From Agrobacterium tumefaciens (GTDB taxonomy: Bacteria; Pseudomonadota; Alphaproteobacteria; Rhizobiales; Rhizobiaceae), in contig CP048469.1 in NCBI GenBank assembly GCA_025559845.1, positions 62,001 through 126,000 of the forward strand: DNA of 64,000 nucleotides. The letters run 5' to 3'. Below, piece after piece: positions 9,666-18,658 of this stretch (position 1 is its first letter; every line of letters begins with the position of its first letter). The notes below the pieces were generated by a model, which saw only the letters and a program-made list of their open reading frames with translations, ran no database searches and was not told the DNA's origin. The position numbers and the translations under genes are program-made.

Positions 9666-10592
9666 ATGATCCTGTGTTGTGGTGAAGCCCTTATCGACAT
9701 GCTGCCTCGGCAGACAACGTTGGGAGAGGCGAGTTTTGCCCCTTACGCAGGTGGTGCGGTCTTCAATACGGCGATTGCGCTCGGTCGCCTCGGTGTGCCC
9801 TCGGCTTTTTTCTCGGGCATTGCCGATGACATGATGGGTGAAATTCTGAAGGATACACTGAAGGCCAGCAAGGTTGACTTCAGCCTGTGCGCCTTCTCCA
9901 ACCGCCCGTCGACGATCGCCTTCGTCAAGCTGGTGGACGGGCACGCGACCTACGCTTTTTATGACGAAGGTACCGCCGGACGTATGTTATCGGAAGATGA
10001 TTTGCCGGCACTTGGAGCAGATTGCGAGGCCATGCATTTCGGTGCCATCAGCCTCATTCCCGAGCCATGCGGCAGCACCTATGAGGCGCTGTTGGCACGC
10101 GAGCATGACAAGCGCCTCATCTCGCTTGATCCCAATATTCGCCCCGGCTTTATCAAGGACAAGCAGAAACATCTCGAGCGCATCAGCCGCATGGCGGCGA
10201 TGTCCGACATTGTGAAGTTCTCCGACGAAGATCTGGCCTGGTTCGGTCTGGAGGGTGATGAAGATACGCTTGCCCGCCATTGGCTGCATCATGGTGCAAA
10301 ACTGGTTGTTGTCACTCGTGGGGCCAAAGGTGCGGTCGGTTATACATCGAACCTGAAGGTTGAAGTCGCATCCGAACGCGTTGAGGTCGTCGATACCGTT
10401 GGTGCGGGTGATACATTCGATGCCGGCATTCTCGCTTCGCTGAAAATTCAGGGTCTCCTGACAAAGGCGCAAGTCTCTGTATTGACGGAAGAGCAGATCC
10501 GCAAGGCGCTCGCCCTTGGCGCCAAGGCTGCTGCGGTAACGGTTTCTCGCGCCGGTGCAAATCCGCCATGGGCGCATGAGATCGGGCTCTAA
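9666..10592 (+). CDS. frk: Fructokinase, PfkB family
   Basis: Sugar kinase of 308 residues that phosphorylates fructose, probably to fructose 6-phosphate. Start ATG 9666 follows GAGGAGA; the longer frame from 9639 lacks a site. PfkB signatures are an N-terminal glycine pair motif YAGGAVFNTAIALGRLG and the C-terminal anion-hole motif DTVGAGDTFDAGI with the catalytic base Asp249. The neighbouring convergent pgi uses the predicted product. Substrate is inferred from family and context; other PfkB sugars remain possible. Confidence 0.87.
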   Translation: MILCCGEALIDMLPRQTTLGEASFAPYAGGAVFNTAIALGRLGVPSAFFSGIADDMMGEILKDTLKASKVDFSLCAFSNRPSTIAFVKLVDGHATYAFYDEGTAGRMLSEDDLPALGADCEAMHFGAISLIPEPCGSTYEALLAREHDKRLISLDPNIRPGFIKDKQKHLERISRMAAMSDIVKFSDEDLAWFGLEGDEDTLARHWLHHGAKLVVVTRGAKGAVGYTSNLKVEVASERVEVVDTVGAGDTFDAGILASLKIQGLLTKAQVSVLTEEQIRKALALGAKAAAVTVSRAGANPPWAHEIGL

Positions 10593-10693
10593 ATCTATAG
10601 GGCACAATCTCTGAAACAGCGTGTCCGCGACCGGCTCGCTGCGTCGTAGTTGTTGTTCCGCGACAGACCGATTCAACCAAGACCTTGAATGAG

Positions 10694-10721
10694 AAAAGCC
10701 GGAAGTTTCCTTCCGGCTTTT
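10694..10721. terminator. Bidirectional terminator between frk and pgi
   Basis: AAAAGCCGGAA (10694-10704) pairs with TTCCGGCTTTT (10711-10721). It has T-rich arms on both strands and lies between two convergent genes. Confidence 0.88.
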
Positions 10722-10745
10722 GCATATGATCGTGTCAGTGTTTTT

Positions 10746-12371
10746 TTACTTCGCCAAACCTGCCAGCGTCGCAACAAGACCCTGAGTCGAGCTGTCATGG
10801 CCGGCAGCGCTTTCCTTGCCTTCGACAACGGGCAGCAGGCCGGTTGCAAGCTCCTTGCCAAGCTCAACGCCCCACTGGTCGAAGGAGTTGATGCGGAACA
10901 GGACGCCTTCAACAAACACGCGGTGCTCATAGAGAGCGATGAGGCGGCCGAGCGCGAATGGCGTCAGCTTGTCATAGACGAAGGTGATCGAGGGGCGGTT
11001 GCCGGTAAAGACACGGTGTGGCGCGATGAAGTCGGCCAGTTTGTCTTCCATTCCCTTGGACGTGAGCTGAGCCTTCGCTTCTGCCAGCGTGCGGCCCTTC
11101 ATCAGTGCTTCGGACTGTGCAAGGCAATTGGCGATGAGAAGCTGGTGCTGGTGGCGCAATTCAGGCTCGAAGCCGTTTGCCGCGATCATGAATTCAGCCG
11201 GAATGACGCTCGTGCCCTGGTGGATGAGCTGGTAGAAAGCGTGCTGGCCATTGGTGCCGGGTTCACCCCAGACGACAGGGCCAGATTGACCTTCAACCGG
11301 CGTACCGTCGATGGTGACACCCTTGCCGTTGGATTCCATGTCGAGTTGCTGCAGGTAAGCCGGGAAGCGCGACAGGCGCTGATCATATGGCAGGATCGCC
11401 CGTGTCGGATAATCGAGCACGTTGCGATGATAGAAGCCGATAAGGCCAAGCAGCATCGGCAGGTTTTCGCGGACTGGCGCTTCGCGGAAGTGCTTGTCCA
11501 TGGCGTGCGCGCCATCGAGGAACTTGCCGAAGTTTTCCGGACCAATGGCAATCATCAGTGGCAGACCGATGGCCGACCAGATCGAATAACGTCCGCCGAC
11601 CCAATCCCAGAAACCGAAGACGCGGTCGCTTTCGATACCGAACGCCGAGACTTTCTCAAGGGCGGTGGAAACCGCCGCGAAATGATGCTTGACGGCGCTT
11701 TCACCGAGCTTGTCGGCGATAAACTTGCGGGCCGTTGCCGCATTCGTCATCGTCTCGATCGTCGTGAACGTCTTCGAAGCGATGATGAAAAGGGAAGTTT
11801 CCGGGTCGATCAGCTTCAGCGTATCGGCAATGTGCGCACCGTCGATGTTGGAAACGAAATGCGCGCGTGGGCCATCGTGGAATGGGGCCAGTGCCAGCGT
11901 CGCCATCACAGGGCCGAGGTCGGAGCCGCCGATGCCGATATTGACGACGTCGGTGATTTTCTTGCCGGTCGAACCCTTGAGAAAGCCCGAGCGGATTGCA
12001 TCGGCAAACTTGCCCATCGACGCCAGAACGCTGTTGACGTCAGACATCACGTCCTTGCCGTCGACCAGCACTGGCGTGTTCGAACGGTTGCGCAATGCGG
12101 TATGAAGAACGGCACGGTCTTCGGTGAAGTTGATGGCCTTGCCGGTAAACATTTCTTCGCGCTTGGCTTCAACGCCGCCTTCGACTGCCAGCTTCTCAAG
12201 CAGTGCAATGATGTCGTCGTTCACGGCGCATTTCGAATAGTCCATCAGCAAGTCATCGAATTTTGCGCTGAAACGGCTGAATCGCTTGTCGTCGGCCGCA
12301 AAGGCGGCACGAAGATCGGTTGCGGCAGTGCTGCTCGCCGTTGCTTTCAGTTTTTCGATGATGGCCTGCAT
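10746..12371 (-). CDS. pgi: Glucose-6-phosphate isomerase
   Basis: Interconverts glucose 6-phosphate and fructose 6-phosphate. 541 residues, normal for bacterial PGI. Signatures are [15 protein letters not shown], the phosphate-binding [20 protein letters not shown] with the acid/base region, and near the C terminus [13 protein letters not shown] with the conserved catalytic Lys. A GAGGAG site lies just before the ATG at 12371. Convergent with frk, whose product it can use. Confidence 0.97.
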   Translation of the reverse strand: MQAIIEKLKATASSTAATDLRAAFAADDKRFSRFSAKFDDLLMDYSKCAVNDDIIALLEKLAVEGGVEAKREEMFTGKAINFTEDRAVLHTALRNRSNTPVLVDGKDVMSDVNSVLASMGKFADAIRSGFLKGSTGKKITDVVNIGIGGSDLGPVMATLALAPFHDGPRAHFVSNIDGAHIADTLKLIDPETSLFIIASKTFTTIETMTNAATARKFIADKLGESAVKHHFAAVSTALEKVSAFGIESDRVFGFWDWVGGRYSIWSAIGLPLMIAIGPENFGKFLDGAHAMDKHFREAPVRENLPMLLGLIGFYHRNVLDYPTRAILPYDQRLSRFPAYLQQLDMESNGKGVTIDGTPVEGQSGPVVWGEPGTNGQHAFYQLIHQGTSVIPAEFMIAANGFEPELRHQHQLLIANCLAQSEALMKGRTLAEAKAQLTSKGMEDKLADFIAPHRVFTGNRPSITFVYDKLTPFALGRLIALYEHRVFVEGVLFRINSFDQWGVELGKELATGLLPVVEGKESAAGHDSSTQGLVATLAGLAK

Positions 12372-12451
12372 TTTATGCTCCTCGGCTCCGTGGAAGGATG
12401 AGGAAACTATTCTCTTTCAGTCGTCCAAATCAAGGCGACTTTGACAAAAGA

Positions 12452-12475
12452 AAAGAGCCGGTCTCCCGGCTCTTT
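12452..12475 (-). terminator. Terminator of fadD
   Basis: AAAGAGCCGG (12452-12461) pairs with CCGGCTCTTT (12466-12475). Read on the minus strand it is followed by a T-rich run. It lies 5 bases past the fadD stop. Confidence 0.85.
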
Positions 12476-12479
12476 CGGA

Positions 12480-14189
12480 TCAGTTGAGATTGCGCAATTC
12501 GCGCCGCAAAATCTTCCCGACATTCGATTTGGGAAGTTCGGTGCGGAACTCGATGATCTTCGGTCTTTTGTAGTTGGTCAGGCTTTTGGCGCAGAAGGCT
12601 TTCAGGTCGGCTTCGGTCAAGGCGGGGTCTTTCTTGACAACGAACAGCTTGACGATTTCTCCAGAGTGTTCGTCGGGAATGCCAATTGCGGCGCATTCCA
12701 GTACACCCGGATGAGCCGCAGCCACTTCCTCAACCTCGTTCGGGTAAACGTTGAAGCCGGAAACGAGAATCATGTCCTTCTTCCGGTCGACAATCTTGGT
12801 GTAACCGCGATCGTCCATGAAGCCCATGTCGCCGGAACGGAAAAAGCCGTCCGCGGTCATGACCTTGGCAGTCTCGTCCGGTCGCTGCCAATATCCGGCC
12901 ATCACCTGCGGTCCGCGAATGCATATTTCGCCGATGTCGCCCGACCGAAGGCTGTTGCCATCTTCATCACGAATATCGATTTCCGTAGAGGAGATCGGCA
13001 GGCCGATCGTGCCGCTGAATTCTGCCGCATCCAGCCGGTTGACGGTCGCAACAGGCGACGTTTCCGAAAGACCGTATCCTTCTGTGATCGGGCAGCCGAT
13101 CATCGCCAGCCAGCGCTCGGCAACCGGTCTTTGCACCGCCATGCCGCCGCCCAGAACGAGGATCAGCGACGAGAGATCGAGCTTGCGGAAATCCTCATTG
13201 TTCATCATGGCGTTGAACAGCGTATTGATACCGGGGAAGATATGCGGCCGGTAGTGCGACAGCTCCTTCACGAAGCCCGGAATATCGCGAGGATTGGCGA
13301 TCAAGAGATTATGGCCGCCGAGAGCAATGCCCATCAGCGAGTTTACGGTCAGCGCGAAAATGTGGCAAAGCGGCAATGCGCAGACGAAGTTCAAAACCTC
13401 GGGGCGGTTCTTGGTTGCGAAGGCTGCATCAAGCCACAGGCTGATCTGCATCTTGTTGGCCAGGAGATTGGCATGGGTAAGCACCGCACCCTTCGAGATG
13501 CCTGTCGTACCGCCCGTGTACTGCAGGAAGGCGATATCCTGCGGCCCCAGCGCAGCCGGCTTCAGCTTGAGGTTTTCTCCTTCATGCAGTGCCGTTTTGA
13601 ATGTCACTGACGCGGGGATGGCATATGCCGGAACCAGCTTCTTGACCTTGCGCACCACAAGATTGACGAGATGCCCTTTCAGCCCCAGAAGGTCACCCAT
13701 GGCCGCAATCACCACATGTCGCACGGCGGTTCTGGGAACGGCCTGTTGCGCGACATGCGCGAAGTTTTCCAGCACGAACAGTGCCTTGGCACCGGAATCC
13801 TTCAACTGGTGCTCAAGCTCTCTGGGTGTGTAGAGCGGGTTGACATTGACCACGATCATTCCCGCCCGCAGAATGCCGTATACGACAACAGGGTTTTGCA
13901 GGATATTCGGCATCATCACCGCGACGCGGTCGCCTTTTTCCAGTCCACGCGATTGCAGCCAGGCCGCAACAGAACGCGTCATCTGGTCGAGTTCCCGATA
14001 GGAGATCGACTTTCCCATGCTGGAAAAGGCTTTCCTGTCGGAAAACTGCGCGCAGCTTTTCTCGAGAAGGTTGACAAGCGAAGCATGGCTTGGCGCGGGA
14101 ATCTCTGAAGGGACACCCGGCGGGTAAGACGCCAACCAACGTTTTGCTACGTTGGCATTTTCCTGGTGGCCCAGGGTCATTTCACTCAT
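12480..14189 (-). CDS. fadD: Long-chain fatty acid-CoA ligase
   Basis: Activates fatty acids to acyl-CoA with ATP at the membrane, feeding beta-oxidation. 569 residues from ATG 14189, which is preceded by GGAGGAGAAGC; the frame extends 15 codons upstream without a site. Adenylation motifs are in order: YTGGTTGISKGA (P-loop), YGLSETSP, and the FACS region FRSGDMGFMDDRGYTKIVDR followed by KDMILVSGFNVYPNEVEE. The C-terminal lysine region is NYKRPKIIEFRTELPKSNVGK. An ACGT-rich element upstream at 14401-14415 resembles LiuR-type operators of acyl-CoA catabolism. Confidence 0.93.
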   Translation of the reverse strand: MSEMTLGHQENANVAKRWLASYPPGVPSEIPAPSHASLVNLLEKSCAQFSDRKAFSSMGKSISYRELDQMTRSVAAWLQSRGLEKGDRVAVMMPNILQNPVVVYGILRAGMIVVNVNPLYTPRELEHQLKDSGAKALFVLENFAHVAQQAVPRTAVRHVVIAAMGDLLGLKGHLVNLVVRKVKKLVPAYAIPASVTFKTALHEGENLKLKPAALGPQDIAFLQYTGGTTGISKGAVLTHANLLANKMQISLWLDAAFATKNRPEVLNFVCALPLCHIFALTVNSLMGIALGGHNLLIANPRDIPGFVKELSHYRPHIFPGINTLFNAMMNNEDFRKLDLSSLILVLGGGMAVQRPVAERWLAMIGCPITEGYGLSETSPVATVNRLDAAEFSGTIGLPISSTEIDIRDEDGNSLRSGDIGEICIRGPQVMAGYWQRPDETAKVMTADGFFRSGDMGFMDDRGYTKIVDRKKDMILVSGFNVYPNEVEEVAAAHPGVLECAAIGIPDEHSGEIVKLFVVKKDPALTEADLKAFCAKSLTNYKRPKIIEFRTELPKSNVGKILRRELRNLN

Positions 14190-14530
14190 GCTTCTCCTCC
14201 CAGAGTCTCCGTTGCATCCGGCGTTCTTAATCAACGCCTCGGACGCATCAAACTGTTTTCATCCGCAAATGCCGGGCGATCAATCCCAATCATAGACATC
14301 AATGCGGTGCCACCGGGTTGGCCGCTCCTCCTGCTTTCCGGTGACGATGATAGACGTGTTGCGACACATCGTCCATCAGTGAACAAAACGTATTTAACTC
14401 TAACGTAAACGTCAATATTGCTGCCAAGAATGTTGTGCGCCTTCACTGAGGCGTGTGCGGCGGCGAGATTTTGACTTTAATCCTGATTTGAGCGATCAAC
14501 ATAATCAGTGACGAGAAGGCAGGACTGGAA
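14190..14530. other. Divergent intergenic region fadD / fbpC
   Basis: 341 bases without a gene. It holds the fadD ribosome binding site next to 14190 and the operator-like element at 14401-14415. No other feature is clear. Confidence 0.5.
14401..14415. promoter_or_regulatory. LiuR-like operator candidate upstream of fadD
   Basis: TAACGTAAACGTCAA is two ACGT cores six bases apart, the form described for the MerR-family regulator LiuR of branched-chain and fatty acid catabolism in proteobacteria. It lies about 210 bases before the fadD start. A related element precedes the nitronate monooxygenase gene at 24832-24851. Confidence 0.45.
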
Positions 14531-15586
14531 ATGGCAGGCAGTGCAGCGCTTGAACTGAAGGCGGTTGGAAAAAGCTACGGCGGCACGAATGTGCTGTCCG
14601 ATATCGACCTGACTGTTGAGCGCGGCGAGATCATCTGCCTCGTTGGCCGCTCTGGCTGTGGAAAATCGACGCTGCTGCGAATTGTTGCGGGCGTGGAAAC
14701 ACCGGAGCAGGGCGCCGTCTTTCTTAATGGTACCGAGGTTGCCGGTCCTTCCGTTTTTGTGGAGCCCGAAACGCGCAACATCGGCTTCGTGTTTCAGGAC
14801 TACGCGCTTTTCCCGCATCTGACGGTCGAACAGAACGTGATGTTTGGCCTTAAATCTCTGCCGAAAGCGCAAAAGCACCAGCGGGCAGAAGAGATGATCC
14901 ATCATGTCCACCTTCAGGATCTGGCCAAACGCTACCCCCATACGCTTTCGGGAGGGGAGCAGCAGCGTGTTGCGCTGGCGCGTGCGCTTGCGCCGCAGCC
15001 CAGCCTTTTGCTGATGGATGAACCTTTTTCCAATCTGGATCGCGGTTTGCGAGACAGCGTGCGCGAAGAGACGCTTGGGCTGCTTCGCCAGTTGGGAACA
15101 ACCGTAATCATGGTCACACACGATCCGGAAGAGGCTTTGTCTGCCGGCGACCGCGTCGTGTTGATGCAGCGTGGCCGGATCGTGCAGGTCGGTACGGGTT
15201 ATGAAATGCACGACCATCCCGAGACCCGCTACGCGGCCGACTTCTTCTGTGCCTTCAACAAGATCGATGGCACGGTCAGCCAGGGCAAGGTTTCAACGCC
15301 ACTCGGTCTTATAGGCGATGCCTCCGATTTTTCGGAGGGGCAGGCGGCCATAGCCTACGTCCGTCCCAATGCGATTTCGATCCTTGAGGACCATGACGTC
15401 AAGGACGGTATTGCAGGGGAGATATCGAGCCGCGTCTTCCTTGGCGAAATCGAGCAGCTCGGAATTGCCGTGCCCGGTCTGGCGCACGATCTTCGCGTCA
15501 GGACAATGCGACGCACCCCCACCAAAACAACGGCGGTCCGTTTCGGTATCGATCCTTCGGGCGTGTTGATATTTACCACAGGTTGA
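14531..15586 (+). CDS. fbpC: Iron(III) ABC transporter, ATP-binding protein
   Basis: 351 residues, the ATPase of a periplasmic ferric-ion importer. Walker A GRSGCGKST, Q-loop FQDYALFPHL, signature LSGGEQQRVALARA, Walker B LLMDEPFSNLD and switch His in VTHDPEEA are all present. The C-terminal 110 residues form a TOBE-like regulatory domain. It precedes the binding protein and permease genes, but a 152-base gap before fbpA could contain a separate promoter. Substrate is inferred from the linked FbpA and FbpB. Confidence 0.88.
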   Translation: MAGSAALELKAVGKSYGGTNVLSDIDLTVERGEIICLVGRSGCGKSTLLRIVAGVETPEQGAVFLNGTEVAGPSVFVEPETRNIGFVFQDYALFPHLTVEQNVMFGLKSLPKAQKHQRAEEMIHHVHLQDLAKRYPHTLSGGEQQRVALARALAPQPSLLLMDEPFSNLDRGLRDSVREETLGLLRQLGTTVIMVTHDPEEALSAGDRVVLMQRGRIVQVGTGYEMHDHPETRYAADFFCAFNKIDGTVSQGKVSTPLGLIGDASDFSEGQAAIAYVRPNAISILEDHDVKDGIAGEISSRVFLGEIEQLGIAVPGLAHDLRVRTMRRTPTKTTAVRFGIDPSGVLIFTTG

Positions 15587-15738
15587 ATAGAGAGTTTTTG
15601 CCTCGCCTGTCGGGCTGATTTTCAACTTTTGGTGATCGTAACGGCTGCCTGAACGTCCAGATAAAACTTGATTTGATGCATCAGGTATGATGTCTGCTGC
15701 CCATCTTGTGTGACGTTTAAGAGGGAGTAGACGATACC

Positions 15739-16755
15739 ATGACAAAGCTTTCCAACATTGCCCTGCTAGCAAGCACGGCTGCTTTTGCTGCCGGCACAGC
15801 CGCTGCGGCCGAATTGAACATCTACACAACCCGCGAGCCCGGCCTTGTCCAGCCGCTTCTCGATTCCTTTACGGCATCAAGCGGTATCAAGGTCAACACC
15901 GTGTTTTTGAAGGACGGTCTTGCAGAGCGCGTGTTGAGCGAAGGAGCGAGTTCGCCAGCAGATATTCTTATGGCAGTTGATGCCGGCAATCTTGTCGACC
16001 TGGCTGAAAAGGGCGTAACGCAGCCGGTGGAATCCGAGGTTCTGACCAAGGCAATTCCGGCGGAGCTTCGCGATGGAAAAGGCAACTGGTTTGCCTTGTC
16101 GATGCGCGCACGCGTCCTCTATGCGGCTAAGGACGTCGACTTGACCTCGTTCAACTACGAGGATCTGGCGGACTCCAAATGGAAGGGCAAGGTCTGCATC
16201 CGCTCTGGCCAGCACCCATACAACACCGCGCTTTTTGCAGATTACATTGCCCACCACGGTGCTGAAGAGACCGAAAAGTGGCTTGCAGGTGTGAAGGACA
16301 ATCTGGCGCGCAAGGCTGGCGGCGGTGATCGCGACGTTGCCAAGGATATTCTCGGTGGCATTTGCGATATCGGTATCGCCAATTCCTACTATGTCGGCCT
16401 GATGCGCTCCGGCAAGGGCGGTGAGGAACAGGTCAAGTGGGGCGATGCGATCAAGGTAGTTCTGCCGACCTTTAAGGACGGCGGTACGCAGGTCAACATC
16501 AGCGGCGCAGCCGTCGCCAAGAATGCACCGAACAAAGCCGAAGCCGTCAAGCTACTGGAGTATCTCGTTTCGGATGAAGCCCAGAAGATCTACGCCGAAG
16601 CCAACTATGAATATCCGGTCAAGCAGGGTGCTGCTCTGAACGAGATCATTGCCTCTTTCGGTACCTTGAAGATCGATAACAAGCCGCTGACGGAAATCGT
16701 CTCCCATCGCAAGCAGGCGAGCGAGTTGGTCGACAAGGTTGGCTTCGACAACTAA
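15739..16755 (+). CDS. fbpA: Iron(III) ABC transporter, periplasmic binding protein
   Basis: 338 residues with a cleavable signal peptide (hydrophobic core LLASTAAFAAGTAAAA, mature start near AELNIYTTREPG). The mature part matches the FbpA/FutA ferric-binding family: GNWFALSMRARVLYAAKDVD, a central GDRDVAKDILGG and a SYYVGLM tyrosine motif typical of iron ligands in this group. It should capture ferric ion in the periplasm and deliver it to FbpB. Located between fbpC and fbpB. Thiamine- or polyamine-binding relatives are less likely. Confidence 0.9.
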   Translation: MTKLSNIALLASTAAFAAGTAAAAELNIYTTREPGLVQPLLDSFTASSGIKVNTVFLKDGLAERVLSEGASSPADILMAVDAGNLVDLAEKGVTQPVESEVLTKAIPAELRDGKGNWFALSMRARVLYAAKDVDLTSFNYEDLADSKWKGKVCIRSGQHPYNTALFADYIAHHGAEETEKWLAGVKDNLARKAGGGDRDVAKDILGGICDIGIANSYYVGLMRSGKGGEEQVKWGDAIKVVLPTFKDGGTQVNISGAAVAKNAPNKAEAVKLLEYLVSDEAQKIYAEANYEYPVKQGAALNEIIASFGTLKIDNKPLTEIVSHRKQASELVDKVGFDN

Positions 16756-16824
16756 ACGTCGAATTCACAATGAAAAGAGGGCGCTCGCTGATGCGGGCGC
16801 CTTTGCCTGTTTGTAGAAAAGCGC

Positions 16825-18501
16825 ATGATCTCAGACACCATTCAGCGACCAGTAGCGCGCACCGGGACAAGGTTTCGCTCCTCGTTCTGGTGGCTCTGCC
16901 TGTCGTTGCTTGCCGCGATTGCCTCGATGGTTCCGGTGCTGGCGCTGGTTTCGCAGGCCATTCAGGGCTCTGAGGGGCTCTGGGCACATTTGCGATCGAC
17001 CGTTCTGATGACGGCGCTGCCGGAAACGGTTGTTCTCTTGGCGGGTGTCGGCCTGTTGGCGGGGGTGGTCGGAACCTGTTCCGCCTGGCTTGTCACCGCT
17101 TATGACTTTCCAGGGCGAAAAATGTTGGAATGGGCGTTGCTGTTGCCGCTTGCCATGCCGACCTACATCGTCGCTTATGCCTATCTGGATATTCTCCACC
17201 CGATTGGCCCCGTGCAGGGTGCTGTCAGGTGGCTGCTTGGATACTCCAGCCCTCGGGAATTCCGCCTGCCGGATATACGCTCCATGGCAGGCTGCATCAT
17301 TTTTCTCGGTTTTGTTCTCTTCCCCTACATCTACATTCCTGTCCGGGCCATGTTTCTGACGCAGGCCGGCAATCTCCTTGAAGCGGCCCGCATGCTTGGC
17401 GTCTCGCGCCATGCCGCATTCATGAAGGTTGCAATTCCCTTGGCGCGACCGGCCATCGCCGTCGGGGTCAGTCTCGCCCTGATGGAGGCGTTGAATGATA
17501 TTGGCGCTTCGGAGTTTCTCGGCGTTCGCACCCTCACAGTCTCCGTCTACACCACCTGGATCACCAAATCCGATCTGCCGGGTGCCGCGCAAATTGCGCT
17601 GTTCATGTTGTTTATCGTTGTCGGTCTGGTGGCATTGGAGCGGTGGGCTCGGCGCAAGCAGCGATATGCTTCTTCAGCGCAGAAAAACAGAGAACTGGAA
17701 CCGGTCAGGCTTTACGGCCTGAAGGCCTTGGCAGCGCTTGGCCTCGGTATGGTGCCCGTCGTCATCGGCTTTATTGCACCCGCCACCTATCTCGTGGTTG
17801 AGGCCTGGAAGCGTTTTCAGTTCAATGGTCTTTCGGCACGCTTTGCCAGTGAAGCGCTCAACACCATCGTTTTTGCTGGTATCGCAACTCTGATGACGGT
17901 TTTCTTCGGACTTGTCGTGGCCTATGCCATGCGGCTTGCTCCTGGTCGAGCTTCGCTCTGGTCGTTTCGGTTTTCAACGGTAGGATACGCAGCACCAGGA
18001 ACGGTAATTGCAATTGGTGTGCTGATTGCACTGGGCGGCTTCGACCGTTTTCTCGATGCAAGCATGAAAGAGATTTTTGGCATTTCCACCGGTCTGCTGA
18101 TGATCGGCAGTGGTGCAGCCCTGATTTATGCCTATACGGCGCGCTTTCTGACCATCGCGGCGGGTGGCATTGATGCAGGATTGAGCCGCATTCCCCTGTC
18201 CTTCGACCATGCATCCCGCACCCTTGGACGCTCGGCCACTCAGACCTTTCGACAGATTCATCTGCCGCTATCCAGAGCATCTCTGGCTGCTGCAGGCCTT
18301 CTGGTCTTTGTGGATTGCGTCAAGGAATTGCCCGCAACGCTGTTGTTGCGACCGCTGAACTTTGAAACCTTTGCTACCCATCTTTACGGGGAAGCTGCGC
18401 GCGGCACCTATGAGGAAGCATCGATTGCGGCCTTGGCAATCGTCTGTATCGGGATTCTCCCTGTCATGTTGCTCGCAAGGGTGGGCCGGCGCAGAGCGTA
18501 A
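16825..18501 (+). CDS. fbpB: Iron(III) ABC transporter, fused permease
   Basis: 558 residues, about twelve membrane segments in two halves, each with the EAA-type loop that contacts the ATPase (EAARMLGVSRHAAFMKVAIP near residue 190, and HASRTLGRSATQTFRQIHLP near residue 470). This is the usual duplicated inner-membrane permease of the FbpABC type. It completes the importer encoded just upstream. The start at 16825 is the first ATG; no strong ribosome binding site is seen. Confidence 0.9.
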   Translation: MISDTIQRPVARTGTRFRSSFWWLCLSLLAAIASMVPVLALVSQAIQGSEGLWAHLRSTVLMTALPETVVLLAGVGLLAGVVGTCSAWLVTAYDFPGRKMLEWALLLPLAMPTYIVAYAYLDILHPIGPVQGAVRWLLGYSSPREFRLPDIRSMAGCIIFLGFVLFPYIYIPVRAMFLTQAGNLLEAARMLGVSRHAAFMKVAIPLARPAIAVGVSLALMEALNDIGASEFLGVRTLTVSVYTTWITKSDLPGAAQIALFMLFIVVGLVALERWARRKQRYASSAQKNRELEPVRLYGLKALAALGLGMVPVVIGFIAPATYLVVEAWKRFQFNGLSARFASEALNTIVFAGIATLMTVFFGLVVAYAMRLAPGRASLWSFRFSTVGYAAPGTVIAIGVLIALGGFDRFLDASMKEIFGISTGLLMIGSGAALIYAYTARFLTIAAGGIDAGLSRIPLSFDHASRTLGRSATQTFRQIHLPLSRASLAAAGLLVFVDCVKELPATLLLRPLNFETFATHLYGEAARGTYEEASIAALAIVCIGILPVMLLARVGRRRA

Positions 18502-18658
18502 GGTTGCGTCGCCTTGCGGTCGTGTTTTGCGGCGCAAGAGGCCAAGAAGCTTCAAATCCTGCCAGAAATGAACAAGCGTTCCGCCTTATTCCTGATGTAA
18601 ATACTCATCTTAATGAGGTGTTGCGGCTTGTCGAAATTGTGACTGCCGCCGGTATGTT

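Noticed and set aside
10689..12401. Long plus-strand frame of 570 codons
   Set aside because: Antisense shadow of pgi, which has every family motif.
12441..13610. Plus-strand frame of 389 codons
   Set aside because: Antisense shadow of fadD.
15675..15690. TGATGCATCA palindrome before fbpA as an iron-regulator box
   Set aside because: It does not match the known Irr, RirA or Fur site forms closely enough.
16770..16810. Terminator between fbpA and fbpB
   Set aside because: The GGGCGC/GCGCC pairing is imperfect and lacks a proper T run.
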